Positions 24,600 through 36,078 of a DNA stretch of 64,000 nucleotides are shown piece after piece (within the stretch, counting starts at the first letter, position 1; every line of letters begins with the position of its first letter). A program made the translations under genes and the position numbers. The notes under the pieces are model-generated. The model made no database searches and was not told the DNA's origin. It was given only the letters and a program-made list of their open reading frames with translations. Source of the stretch: Phragmites australis (lineage: Eukaryota > Streptophyta > Magnoliopsida > Poales > Poaceae); the NCBI RefSeq assembly GCF_958298935.1, contig NC_084933.1:12321001-12385000 (forward strand). The letters run 5' to 3'.

Positions 24600-24797
24600 T
24601 GCATGTAGTTTGACGGGTTCAGGCCATCTATAACATTTTGAAAAGGACATGGAGAGTCAGCAATAGGGTTTAAATAGAACAAGCTAAGAAAAGCACAAAA
24701 AAGCCAAGGAAGAGTTTTTCGAAAATAGTTTTCTTAACAAAAAATAATCCTTAAGACTCGATCATTCTAACTAGGCTCGCATCCTACGATCAACACG

Positions 24798-24809
24798 GCT
24801 CTGATACCA
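24798..24809 (-). other. chromovirus 1 primer-binding site (initiator Met tRNA)
   Basis: On the element strand TGGTATCAGAGC, two bases inside the 5' LTR, is the classical complement of the plant initiator methionine tRNA 3' end. It defines the 5' LTR boundary and the orientation. Confidence 0.92.
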
Positions 24810-24811
24810 CC

Positions 24812-27800
24812 TGTGTCACACCCGGTTTTATAAAGGGACAAAACCAGATGCAAACCACATGTATGCCAGGAACAAGTTTCATACATGCAGCGACTTTATC
24901 AATGTATCACACACAGTGCCATTATTACAATGTTTAACTTAAACAAAATAGATAGACCTCAAAGTCTTTAACTAAAGCACACAAACTAAACACAGGGAAG
25001 CTCCCATCTTCCACAGGCAATTGATTGGGGGATCCACCAGCCTAGCAATCTTCGTATTCATCAATGTAGAAGTCTGGATCTCCTTCAATGTCTCCATTAT
25101 CTGAGCATTGGTTTGATGCACATTTGGATGGAAATAGCAAGCGTGAGTACATATCGTACTCCACAAGTGTGGAAAATAAATGACATGCAAGCTTGATTAA
25201 AGAAATAGGCTATAACAGGTAAATTTGTATAAATGCCAACTATGCTATCGTAAAAAGAGTTATAAAAGTATTCTATTTAACTATGCAAACCATCACTAAA
25301 GTTCCAACCCTGAGAAACATCTCCACATGTTTCCCAAGTACCTAAATTCCACATCAGGTTCCCAAACCAACCAACTTGATACCCATCATAGGTAACCAAG
25401 AACTATCCACTGGCATTTACCCTTCACAGGTAACCAACCAAAACAACTAAACCAATCCAACTAATCATGTGAGGATCCAAGTCTCTCATGACCGTGAGCA
25501 TGGCTGATATACCATATTGTACACTCTGCAGAGGTTGTCCAGCTTTCTCTACGAGTCGTGATTTCCTTGTTGCCGTGTTGCACAAACACTTAACACATGC
25601 CAATGGTGTGTCATTCGGAGATCACTGCAAGGCTGTTACAAAGCATCCTCCCAACAAGAATAAGCCCGCTAAGGTTTCACTGCTGTCAAAGTGGAGTCAC
25701 ACCACCAAGAGGCCACCTCATGCGGCTTGTAGCTCTGGAAAGAATCACTCTTCCCTTCCACTACACCACCAGTGGCTCATTCTATGATGATGATCCGCTA
25801 ATTGCTAAGCCTGGCCATACCCATATAAGCCTCGTGGATGGACGATAATTCTTGGGTTGTCACTCCACGAACTGGTCATTAGGACATCGAGCAAACACTA
25901 CCACCCACCAAAGTGTTTCACACACTTTTGCCTCACGCACCATCATCAACTAACCTTCTGCTAGATATCCCTAAGTTCCATGTTTCCACACAAGTTACCA
26001 TAATTCCCAACTCATCATTGCATAGTTCATTAAGCATTTTTAACAGATAACCCATCCATACCCTTGTGCAAAGCTAAGCATAAACAACCCATAAACCACT
26101 ACTGACAGCTAGGCGACAAGGAATATATGGAACATGGTACTATAAGTAAATCAGATTCAAAATTAATAGCATGCATGTTTGAAATAAAAAACACATTCAA
26201 AAACTGGGATCAAAATGTACAAGGACACTTGCCTCCTCTAACTTGCTGCTCAAACTCTTCAAAGGCTTGGTCCTGGAGATTCTCGAACTGCTCTTCGTCT
26301 GCTCTCGGAACACACCAAAAAAGCACACACAAAACTAGTTAAGAACAATACACCAAAAAATAGCTAACATATATAAAAAGGGTACTAGATAGTACACGCT
26401 GCTACGAACGCGAGAGCGTAAAAATCGCCTAAATTGGAGCTCAAACGAGAAAGTTATGCTAAAACAAGTTTAGGGTTAAATCTGAAAAAGAAAATGACCT
26501 ATTTTTAATTAAATAGAAAGTTTAGGGGCCTTTTTGTGTAAATAGAGGGACCTATTTGTAATTATGGAAAGTTTAGGGGCTAAGATGTAAAAAGGTAGGG
26601 GCTTTTTGGTAAATTTAGAAAAGTTCAGGGGCTTATTTGCATAATTGGCTTATTTCCAGAATTAAAACAAATAGAAGCTGAGTGTATAAAGGCTTTGCTG
26701 ATGTGGTGTGACTCATGGGCAAATATTGCTGATGTGGTCGGCTGATGACATGGCTCTAGTGGTTGACTGGATTAAAGTGGCCACGTGTCATCATGTGGTT
26801 GGCTCGGCGAAGGGGTATGCAAGATCTAATCGTGGCCTTCCATCTCGGATCTGACGGCTCAGAGATGGGGGAGGAGATTAACCGGCCGGCGGCAGGGAGA
26901 AAGCGGTGGCGGGAGGGGAACCATGGCGGCGGACTCACCGGAGAGAGGTGGAGATCTCGTCGTCATGCACTTATGACGACGGCGAGCAGTGCAAAAGACT
27001 CGAGAGAGTGAGGGGTTTCCATTTGGTGGCTTAACTCGGGCGGCGTGGTCTGGGAAGGTAGTCAACGGTGAGAGGGGCGGCGACGGCGCACAGGTCTTCG
27101 TTGACGGCGGTGTTCCGGCGGCGTAGAGGCGACATACAGTGGCCGAATCGACTCCTCGTAGGCACACAGTCCCGGGGATGTGCTCAGATGCAGCAAAAGG
27201 CGGTGAGCTTGGCCGAGCGGTAACAATGACGGCGGTGGAGGATCGGTGTGGGGCGAAGACAGATGAAACGGGGACGGGGGGATGCACTTATATAGGCGGG
27301 GGAACGCGTAGGGTGGTCGGATTTGGTTGGGTTGGTTGGGATTCGGGCTCGGAGAGGCGGCACACGGCGTCGGGTTTGTCTTGGAGTCGGTCGGCACAGT
27401 GTGAGGAAGGAGACGACGCATGCGGGCATCTCGCGAGGGAGAAAGCGGCTTCGGCCAGAGGCGTCAACAGGGCGGGCGGCAGTAGCGGCTCGCTGGGCCT
27501 AGCCTTCAGCCGGCCCAGGCAGAAGAAAAGGTTGAGAGGGGGAAGGGGAGGAGAGGAGAGTGGGCTCGGCTCGAAGAGAGAAAAGGGAGGTGGGCCGCCG
27601 AAAAATGGGGAAAAAAAGAAAAGAAAAGGGTAGGGGAAAGAATTCGGCCCAGGGACAAGAAAAGGTGATTTTCATTTAGAAAACATTTTCAACTTCTCCA
27701 AAACTCAAATGGCATGCCTCGAGGCTAGGGCAAAAAAAAAAGAAAATAGGTTTTAACTTATTCTGTTGATTTAAACCCTAATTAAATTATAGCAAAATTT

Positions 27801-27835
27801 TAAGGAATTAGAAAATTAAAAACCAGGGTGTTACA
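24812..27835 (-). repeat. chromovirus 1 5' LTR (~3.0 kb)
   Basis: A long LTR with TG/CA ends on the plus strand (TGTGTCACACCC ... GGGTGTTACA). It contains G-rich blocks and low-complexity ORFs (26,760-27,630) that I treat as LTR sequence, not genes. A length of about 3 kb fits the Tekay/Del group. Confidence 0.85.
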
Positions 27836-29540
27836 CGTCGTCAGGCTTCAGATGGCCTTGCCTCTGGAGACTCACCACGATTAAGGGCCGAGGGGGTCAT
27901 GGACTGCCTCCCTTGGCCTAGCCGTCGGTGTCACCTTCGGCAACCGCCACCGGGCTCTGGATGGCCCTGCCTCAGGAGCCTCACCACGGTCAGCGTCACC
28001 TCCGGGAACCGCCGTCGGGCTCTGGATGGCCCTGTCTTTGGAGTCTCGCTGTGGTTTAGGTCCGAGGGGGTCGCAAACTGATTCCCTTGGCCTAGCCATC
28101 GACGTCACATCCGACAATCGTCGCTGGTCTCCAGATGGTCCTACCTGCGGAATTTCACCGCGGTTAAGATCCAATGGGGTCAGATTGCTTCCCTCAGCCT
28201 AGCCATCGGCGTCACCTCCAGTAACCACCGCCGGGCTTCAGATGGCCCTGCCTTCGGAGCCTCGCCACGGTTAAGGGTCGAGGGGGTTGCAAACTGCCTC
28301 CCCCTTCCTAGCCATAGGCATCACCTCTGGCAACCACCGTTGGGCTCCGGATGGTCCTACTTTCGGAGCCTCATCGTGGTTATGGGTCAAGGGGGTCGCA
28401 GACCGCATCCCTCGGCCTAGCCGTCAGAGTCACCTCCAGCAATCGACATCAGGCTCCGGATAGCCCTGCCTCCGGAGCCTCGCCATGATCAACGTCACCT
28501 CTTGCAACTATCGCCAGGTTCCAGATGGCCCTGCCTCCAGAGCCTCACCGTGGTTAAGGGTCGAGGGGGTCACGAACTACCTCCCTCAGCCTAGCCATCG
28601 ACGTCACCTCCAACAATTGTTGCCAGGCTCTAGATTGCCCTGCCTCCAAAGCCTCACCTCGGTCGGTGTCACCTCCGGCAACCACCACAAGGCTCCGGAT
28701 GACCCTGTCTCCAGAGCCTCACCACGATCGGTGTCACCTCCGGCAATTGCCATCGAGCTCTGAATGGCCCTGCCTCTGGAGCCTCACAGCGGTTAAGGGC
28801 TGAGGGGGTCACGGGCTACCTCCCTCAGCCTAGTCATCGGCATCACCTCTAGCATTCACCGTTGGGCTTCGGATGGCCCCGCCTCCAGAGCCTCACTGTG
28901 GTCGGTGTCACCTCTCGCAACCGCTGCCAAGCTCCGGATGGCCCTGCCTTTGGAGCCTCGCTGCGGTCAACGTCACCTCCGGCAACCGCCACCAGACTCC
29001 TTTTGGCCCTGCCTCCGAAGCCTCGCCGCGATTAGCATCACCTCTGGTAACCACCGCTAGGCTCCTTTTGGCCTTGCCTCCAGAGCCTTGGCATAGTTAA
29101 CGGCCGAGGGGGTTGTGGATTGCCTCCCTCAGTCTAGTCGTCTATGTCACATCTGGCAACCGCTGCCGAGTTCCGAATGGCCCTACCTCCGGAGCCTTGC
29201 CGCAGACGGTGTCACCTCCGGCAACCGCCACCGGGCTCCGGATGGCCCTACCTCTGGAGCCTCGCATTTTCTCCTAATTTCATATTTCATAATTTCTTTA
29301 GAAAAATATATAATCCAAATGTTGATACAATTCGCAGTTAAGGGCCAAGGAGATCATGAATTGCCTCCCTAGGCCGCAACTGCCACCTAGCTCTGAATGA
29401 ATTGCATTGAGTTGAAAATCCGAAACAAACTTGGAAAGAAGTTTGTACCAGCATCAGACAGAAGAATGTTCATATTATGCTGGAACCTAGGGGCAGCCAA
29501 GGCTGAGGGGGTCACCAACTGCCTCCCTCGGCCTTAATCA
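27836..29540. repeat. GC-rich tandem array in element C 3' spacer
   Basis: Dozens of imperfect units are built from (G)GGCTC(C/T)GGATGGCCCTGCC, CGGAGCCTCRCC and TCACCTCCGGCAACCGCC. Short units of about 70 bp alternate with longer ones of about 120-190 bp that include TTAAGGGCCGAGGGGGTC and CCTCCCTCGGCCTAGCC. The array is interrupted by AT-rich DNA at about 29,262-29,337. The open frames across it are by-products of the repeat. It lies between the lost pol and the 3' LTR of C. Confidence 0.85.
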
Positions 29541-29956
29541 TCGGCTTCGCCTCTGTCCACTGCCACTTGGCTCCAAGATACCTCGCCTCTATCAAAGAAC
29601 TTGTCTCATGACCCCACAATCGGCTACATGCTCCGCCGCCAGGAATGACTAGGTACCAAAAGCGTCGTGTCCTCCGCCAAAAAGCGTCAGGATGGGTGAG
29701 GTGTGGAGGCTTGGGTGCACACAAAAACATGAAAGGCTACATGTTTGGAGGATCACCATGCATTTCGACCAAGGGAAATCAATATGCGGCTATAAGGATT
29801 CAGTCATATTTATAAATTTTACATCCAAAAGATGCTTACATACCATCTCGAGTTCCTAGTATCCGGACTACTCAGGCCAAGAAAAAAAGAGCACTGACAA
29901 AGATGGGGAAGAAAACTACAAGCCTTAACGGTGGCACATGAAGCGGCGTATGCGCT

Positions 29957-30448
29957 TCATCTGTGGCCTACCGCTATGGAAGCTGATGTAGTAGCTGGCC
30001 CCGAGCTGTCATAGGATGAGGACAAAGAAGAAGAGGACTCCACGGCCTTCTCTCCCTCCTCCTTCGACTTCCTATTTCCTGCCTCAACTGCCTTCTTCTT
30101 TGCTTCCACATTCTCCTCCTCCTCGATCTCTTTCTCCAAGAGATCCCAGTCGACCTCCTCCTCATCGTCAGAAATATCGATAATCCTGATCGGAGTGACT
30201 GACTGAACGGAAGATCAAGACAGAGTTGAGGGGGGCAAATCTCTCTACAAGGATGGAAGCACGAGGCTCGCAGGCTCCAACCTTGCAAGCATTGGCTCCA
30301 ACCTTGCAAGCATGCTCGCGGGGCCGCTCGCCACTAGAGGCACCACAACAAGTGGTTCTGGTGCTGGCACCAGAGGTGGCCCCACCCCTTCTGAGCTAGT
30401 CAAAACCATCGACATCTTTGGTGTTGAGGAAGAGGATGCCATGATCAA
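29957..30448 (-). pseudogene. antisense ORF remnant of element C
   Basis: A minus-strand frame begins MIMASSSSTPKMSMVL and continues, after stops, into an acidic region (ISDDEEEVDWDLL, EKEIEEEENVEAKKKA), ending at 29,957. Tat elements often carry an ORF opposite to pol in the 3' spacer, and the position fits. The sequence is low complexity, so homology is weak by eye. Confidence 0.5.
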
Positions 30449-30894
30449 GCAAAAGAAGAATCACTCCCTTACACAATGGTGAAGGATCAACTGGGTAGAC
30501 CCAAGCTTTTATAGTCGGGTGACTTGTTTGCGCACACCAAAGGAAGAAAGTGGAACCGCAACGGGTGTTGCCCCGTGGCCTTCCCAATTACTGAACTAGG
30601 GGGTTGTGGCTGCACCCCGGTTAAATCCACGCATACGTGGCAACTCCTTGCGGCGGCACCCTAGTTTTTTGCATACACATCCCATCACATTTATTGCTTG
30701 AACTCCTTTTAGTGCATGCAAGGGTAGTTGGAGCAAGACCCCAGGGAAACTGACACACTGCCCCATCAAATGCATTGCTGTCATCGTGCATCATTAAGTA
30801 CTTGTGCCAAAAAATGAGGAGAATATCTTTCCTCTGCACACGATCTCCATCATGATGGTTTGAGAGGCAAAAAGACTGGCCATTAGAGGAGCCG

Positions 30895-31345
30895 AGGGCC
30901 TTGCTCATTGCCTCCATCAAAACCACAGCGACCCTTGGCTCCAACATCGGCTACACCTCTAGCCTTCACATAGGCTCCGGAGCACGTTGCCTCCGTTAGA
31001 ACTTCGGCAGTCCTCAGCTCCAACATCGGCTACGCTTCCGTCCTCCGCATAGGCCCTGGAGCTCGTGGCCTCTGTCAGAACCACAGTGGCACTTGGTCCA
31101 ACATTGACTACACCTCCGGCCTATGCATAGGCTCTGAAGCATGTTGCCTCCATTAGAACTGTGGTGGCCCTCCGCTCCAACATTGGCTACACCTCTGGCC
31201 TCCGCATAGGCTTCAGAGCATGTTGCCTCCGTCAGAACCGTGGTAGCCCTCAGCTCCAACATTGGCTATGCCTCCAGTCTCCACATAGGCCCCGAAGCAT
31301 GTGGCCACCATCAGAACCTCGATGGCCCTTGGCTCCAACATCGTC
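30895..31345. repeat. six-unit ~79-bp tandem array in element C
   Basis: The landmark CTCCAACAT recurs at about 30,940, 31,018, 31,097, 31,176, 31,256 and 31,335, a regular step of 78-80 bp. Units share CATAGGCTCCGGAGCATGT-like and CCTCCGTCAGAAC sequence. The array is distinct from the upstream one at 27.8-29.5 kb. Confidence 0.88.
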
Positions 31346-31638
31346 ATCGAGCCTCACCGTGGCAAGCCATCGAAGGGGTCATAGACTCCCCCTTCATCGC
31401 CTCTGCCAAACACGTCACCCTAAGGGTCAAATGACGATCACGCCTTGGACCACCACCGTCTGGTTTTGGACTACACCGTCCATCAAGCTTCATCATCGCC
31501 GCTTGCGGTTGTCATGGAAAGGCTCTTCAAAGGCAAGAAGTTATGTTAGGATATCCTAACTATGAGGCTGGGCTGGAGCTAGTTCCTTCTACATCCGCTC
31601 ACCCCTCCGCACCTCAAGGCTAGCAGATGAGGGAGTAC

Positions 31639-32314
31639 TATTGAGGGAAACATCCCAGGCCACATACATCACTAAGTAGACATCGTAAAGAGCTCATCTG
31701 GAGCCCTCAGCCTCCAAACTCCCTAAAGTGGCTAGAAGTTCCCGGAGGCTGTGGACCCCTTCGACCACCACCTCTCGAAATAGGACAAGTAGCTAGCCTC
31801 CGGGGGAATATCTGCAAAAGGAGAACACCAACTACAATTGGCCTGATGCAAAGTGACTGGCAGTTAATGTCGGTGCAAGTGGTGGCTGCCCTAACATTCC
31901 TATGCAAGTGGAGGCCACTCTGGCACCCAGGACAGTGCGGCGCCACACTTTACGACCGGCCAAACCCCACTCTTTGGGCTAGTTTACACTACTCTATTTT
32001 CCATGGTAGATAATATCTTTGGGTAGGTATAAAAGTATTCTACCTAGACCCATGCTATGTAATTCAACCGGTCTAGATCTCTGTGATATAATGATAACCT
32101 ATGTCACTATCTCTATAAGGGGCATACTTGTATACTTACACCCGATATATGGCACTATAAATACAAACCCATGGCCATCAGGCCCGGGGACCAACCTTTT
32201 GGTGATAAACACATGGGTATTCCTTCCCCTTCACGTCTTCTCCAAGTTTGAGTCTCCTCTCTAGAAGAGGCTCTTGCCGCACTTATCTGTGGAAGACTTT
32301 TTCTTTCACCAACA
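31639..32314 (+). repeat. element C 3' LTR (676 bp)
   Basis: It begins TATTGAGGGAAACATCCCAG (an ancestral TGTTGG start is seen in the 5' copy at 18,747) and ends TTTCACCAACA. The TGTTGG/CCAACA inverted ends define the limits. A purine-rich GATGAGGGAG lies just before it. Confidence 0.82.
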
Positions 32315-32446
32315 TATGCTAACACCATTTCATCAATAAGGAAACAATGCCATAGCATATTAGATAGGCAAAATAGCAGTAATGTTATAGGCACCCCAAG
32401 CTGTGGATCAAGAATTCAAATGTTTCATGTAAAAAACAACATAAAA

Positions 32447-34816
32447 TCAGCTAGAGGGACTGCTCTCACATTCATCGTCAGGTAGGCTGAGCCCTAAAGA
32501 CTCAATGAAGGTAGGAATTAGACTCTCGATGTTTTGCATGATACTTGATGCCTCCACTATTAGACATCCGAACCCCTCTGTCACTACTGATGAATCGAGG
32601 TCGGGGTTGTAGCTCTTAAGGAAACAAAGCATTATCTTGGCACTGATGGAGGCTGATTGGTTCATGCGGTCGGGGGTCTATTCTCTTAGCTCTTGGAGTG
32701 TTGTAATCGTAGCGTCTTGATTGACAGCTGCAATGTCTCGATCACATTCTGCCTTCTTCAAAGCATCCATGGTGTCATGCTCAGTAGCTATAGTGTCTCG
32801 TTCAGCGGCCATGATGTTCCATTCAGTGGTCAATGCACTCCAGTCAGCTTTCGCCTGCTTCAAGTCACCTCTGAGTTGTTCCGTATATTTATCCTTGTTT
32901 TTGATGGTCTTCATTTGTCCATCAATAAGAGTGTCTTTGTCCCTTAAGATGGATTCCAGAACTAGGAAAGCGAACAAAAAGCAATCATCAATAATTGCCA
33001 AATGTTCAAATCACATACTAATGATCGGCGAGTAGACTAACCGTCAATTCTTTCCAGGATAGTAGCAAGCAGTGCATCCTTTTAGATTTGGCAATTGTTG
33101 TGGTCGACTTGCAAATATAGAGCCTTAGCAGTAGCCAACTGGGCACTTGCAGCCTTGAGGATATCCTTGAGCACCACCCAAGGATCAATAGTTGGCGGAC
33201 TCGCTAGAGCCTCAGGTGCACCGAGTTTTGAGCTTGGTTCAGGAGCACCCGCTGAAGATTTCTCTGCTCGAGGAGGCGAAGGCTATGCAACGATGGAATC
33301 CAAAACCACTTGGCTGGCTGAACCGCCTGCCGTCTGTTCCTTTGATTTTTCCAGACTCAGCAACATGAAATCGACAGGGTTAGGAAGGGAAAGGAAGCCT
33401 GCAAGCCAATATAAGCATTCGAATCAAACATTTTAGCAGTTGGTATGCGTGAGATGATGTTTGACTTTTGCTTCTTGATAGTAACCTTCTTCTTCATCAT
33501 ATTGGCTGGTGGGTTCGGTTGTGTTGAAGGGTTGACCTGGGGGTCAGACGAAGCCAATGCATCCATTGCCTGCAAAAAGCCAACCCATAATGATTTATCA
33601 TCATTATGGACTTATCGAGTAAATACTTAGAAGAATGACCAATGTGGGGGAGGTAACTCGAGTTACTTTTCTTATCGAGTCATCAAACATGTCGGTTGCT
33701 TGAGGGGGTGATCGAGTAGGAGATCCAATGATCTCCTATAAGAAATGCCACCCAATCAGACTAGGTGTTAGTGGGTAAGTGCTCGATAGCTAGAGTAATA
33801 ACTAAATAATCACCTGACAACTTGATGTCAGTACCAGTTGGCTCTTTCTTCGAGTATGATTGAGGGGTAATGGATCATATAGCAAAGGCAATCTCTTGGA
33901 TCAAAGAGACCTTTCAGCTTTTTGATCGGTCAGAGTTTTCCCCTTGGCCTTAGATTTTTGGGCAACACAGCTGGTTGCGCAGCGGGGGTCTTGCTTATCA
34001 CTGGTGCCAGAGGAGGAAGTGTCATCAAGATCAAGGACCTCGGTTGTGAGGATCTGCTCTTGACTACGATAACAGAAGTGGCAAATTTCCATATAAATCT
34101 TACCTCCGATCATGTCCTTGGCGCTATCCTTGTCTCCAGAATACTCCCAGGTAAAGCAATCCCACACTTTCAAAGGACTTGACCTCTGACTAATGAAGTC
34201 TTTGGCCACGTGCCACTCGGTTATGCTACTTTGCCTGAGTTCACCAATCTTAGTGACGTAGTAGGCGGTGTTGTTGGATTCGTAGTGTTTCTTTGACCAG
34301 GATGGATTTTGTAGGGGAAGAGGCCTCTATAGACTAAGGGGGAGTGGACTGGGTCAGGGTTCGAGACATAAAACTACTGTTTTTCCAATACTTTTGCCAG
34401 GAGGAGATTAAAACGACTGGGATATAGGAGTTTTTCATTTCAGGTTACAGTTGGAAGCCACAACCTTTGACACTCTTGTTCTCATTGTTCCTCTTTAGAT
34501 GGTAGAAATACTGGAATAAATTCAAACTCAGCTCAATACCAAGAAAAGCTTCTGACATATGGACAAAAACACTCAACATAGTGACCGAGTTCGAATTCAG
34601 ATGGTGCAACTCAATTTGGTAGAAGTTGAGTATGGAAAGGAGGAACTTAGAAGGGGGAACATTGAATCCGCAGCAGAAAAATGATTCAAAGATCACAACC
34701 TCATGGTCAAACTGACAAGAAGGGAATTCCTCACCTGATGACGGCCTCCAATTTGCTAGCATGTGAGGAGGAACTATTCCTTCAGCTTCAAGCTCCTTTG
34801 GCCTTGATTCTTGCAT
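32447..34816 (-). pseudogene. antisense ORF of element D, plant gypsy-associated ('putative gypsy type transposon') protein
   Basis: The minus-strand frame at 34,816-34,445 carries the recognisable block FESFFCCGFNVPPSKFLLSI ... IELHHLNSNSV ... FVHMSEAFLGI ... LFQYFYHLK. This resembles the Pfam family PF04195 (putative gypsy type transposon), found in plant Tat elements. Further pieces continue leftwards in shifting frames: 34,209-33,901; 33,575-33,357; a long coiled coil at 33,001-32,678 with repeated ...AERDTIATEHDTMDALKKAE; and a C-terminal piece 32,665-32,447. It is antisense to pol and lies just before the 3' LTR of D. It is broken by frameshifts and its function is unknown. Confidence 0.7.
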
Positions 34817-34869
34817 TAATGAAATTGCCCAGCAGTCAGGAGCCTCATCTCATCCAACTACTCAGGTGA

Positions 34870-35464
34870 TGCATCGACGGTCTTTGCGTCGGACTTCTTC
34901 TCTAGCGATGTAGGAGTGGTGTTCTTAGTAAGGAAATCGGGATCTATGGATATAAGTTTTCTTTGTGGTGGCGCAAGCTTGGGCAGAGAAAGATGGGGGC
35001 TTGTGCGAGAAGGCTGCCAACAAGAGCGAGGAGATATTGCTATTGTTCAGGTTTGTATGGGTAAATATTCCGAGCTAAACGTCTCTGTGGTAACCACTCC
35101 CATCTCTACAGTGCCTTGATCGGCGAGAAAGACGGGATGATGGTGTTGTGCAAATCTTTGCACTCTCATCTGCATGCATTAAATGCTCCTATACCCAACG
35201 TTTCAAATTTTAGAATTTTCTTTTAACTCTATCCAGAGTCGGGTGTTGATAAGTTGAGTCTTAAGCCTTTCTGAGTCTTGAGTGTGGACAAAGGCAGGGC
35301 GTTCGACCCAATTATGTTCCCACTCGATGTTTGAAATAGGACTTGCCCTGCTCGATTCTTTCGACTACAACCTTTATCCACCTTACTTGACTTAGCCCAG
35401 TCTTGGCGGTACTCGAGTGGGCACTTGTGGAAACCCTCCATATCGACCAGAGTTAGTGGGCTAT
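34870..35464. other. element D spacer between antisense ORF and 3' LTR
   Basis: This would hold the promoter side of the antisense ORF and the pol-strand end of the spacer. No further coding sequence is recognised. TAGTGGGC just before 35,465 may be a worn polypurine tract. Confidence 0.5.
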
Positions 35465-36078
35465 TGTCAAATATATAACTATAGGGTATATACGCATAAG
35501 GAGTACTTCATATTCGAACAAGGTACACTGTACCTGCATTCAGCTACTCCGAATATTGCTAAACTGAATCTGCGGATCATGATACACCCAAACATCTAGA
35601 AGGCATATACTAGGAAGGCCTCGAACGGTTACCTGACTCAAGTACGACTAGTATCCAGGTTGGATTCATCTGCTTTGCCTTGGCCGACAAGTTGAAGGAC
35701 TCCCTATCAACTACAGCTGGAACCAAGGCACTATCTCGGCCCCATATAAGGTGGGGACTTAGATCCCCGGAGAATAAAATAGGAGGCTAATCTAGTGCAT
35801 CTCAAGGCAAGCGACACAAAGACTTAGAAATTGGGAGACTCGGCGACTTCAATCCTAGATTAGCCTAGATCCAATTTACTTGATTGTAATAGGTTTAGCC
35901 ACATTTCTTATACCTGAGATACCAATATACAACAACATCTACACAGGATGTAGGGTATTTCTTCAACCGGAGGCTCGAACCTACCTACATCGCGTGTCTT
36001 GTTTCGTACTTGATCCCTGATCTCGAAGGTACCCCCTGTTCAATTTATGGATATATTGTCAGAAATAAATCTTTGACA
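35465..36078 (+). repeat. element D 3' LTR (614 bp)
   Basis: It starts TGTCAAATATATAAC and ends AATCTTTGACA, giving perfect TGTCAA/TTGACA inverted ends. The right side abuts a copia integrase sequence in mid-domain, as expected for an insertion into element E. The matching 5' LTR is not in the window. Confidence 0.8.

Larger units (their letters stand above)
18797..27835 (-). mobile_element. chromovirus 1 (Ty3/gypsy, Tekay/Del-like), minus strand
   Basis: Reading on the minus strand: 5' LTR (27,835-24,812), initiator-Met tRNA primer site, an extra leader ORF, gag with zinc knuckle, protease, reverse transcriptase, RNase H, integrase with C-terminal chromodomain, polypurine tract, and a truncated 3' LTR. 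The chromodomain signature (HHSEEEATWE, about 19,215) and long LTRs fit the Tekay/Del branch. Multiple stops show it is dead. The 3' LTR is cut to about 330 bp by a deletion. Confidence 0.88.
18747..32314 (+). mobile_element. Tat-type gypsy element C (internally deleted, contains chromovirus 1)
   Basis: Only the first 50 bp of its 5' LTR remain (18,747-about 18,797, TGTTGGGGAGAAACATCCCA). They match the start of its complete 3' LTR at 31,639. The 3' spacer (27,836-31,638) and 3' LTR are present. The flanks are TATGT (18,742-18,746) and TATGC (32,315-32,319), a 4 of 5 match consistent with an aged target duplication. All of gag and pol are gone, replaced by chromovirus 1. The parsimonious story is that chromovirus 1 inserted in the 3' spacer at 27,835/27,836, and a large deletion then joined its left LTR to the 5' LTR of C. 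Confidence 0.7.
14231..36078 (+). mobile_element. Tat-type Ty3/gypsy element D (5' truncated, split by element C)
   Basis: I infer one plus-strand Tat-lineage element in two pieces, 14,231-18,746 and 32,315-36,078, separated by insertion C. In order it has reverse transcriptase from the YVDD region, RNase H, integrase, a long 3' spacer with a tandem array, an antisense ORF of the plant gypsy-associated type, and a 3' LTR with perfect TGTCAA/TTGACA ends. The 5' LTR, gag, protease and the first half of the reverse transcriptase are missing. The two halves are joined by logic: the sequence either side of C is its near-match target duplication (TATGT / TATGC), and together they give the normal Tat gene order. 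Confidence 0.7.

Noticed and set aside
24798..24809. tRNA-like sequence at the chromovirus primer site
   Set aside because: It is only the 12-nt complement of a tRNA 3' end next to an LTR, with no cloverleaf, so it is a primer-binding site and not a tRNA gene.
26763..27633. Several 80-160 residue GC-rich frames around 26.8-27.6 kb, considered as genes
   Set aside because: They lie inside the 3-kb LTR of chromovirus 1, and part of the region is repeated at 18.8-19.1 kb.
27836..31345. Regular repeats considered as a CRISPR array or as minisatellite-encoded protein repeats
   Set aside because: This is a plant nuclear context. Units are contiguous and imperfect, with no constant repeat and unique spacers, and frames are broken by stops. 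It is a retrotransposon spacer array.
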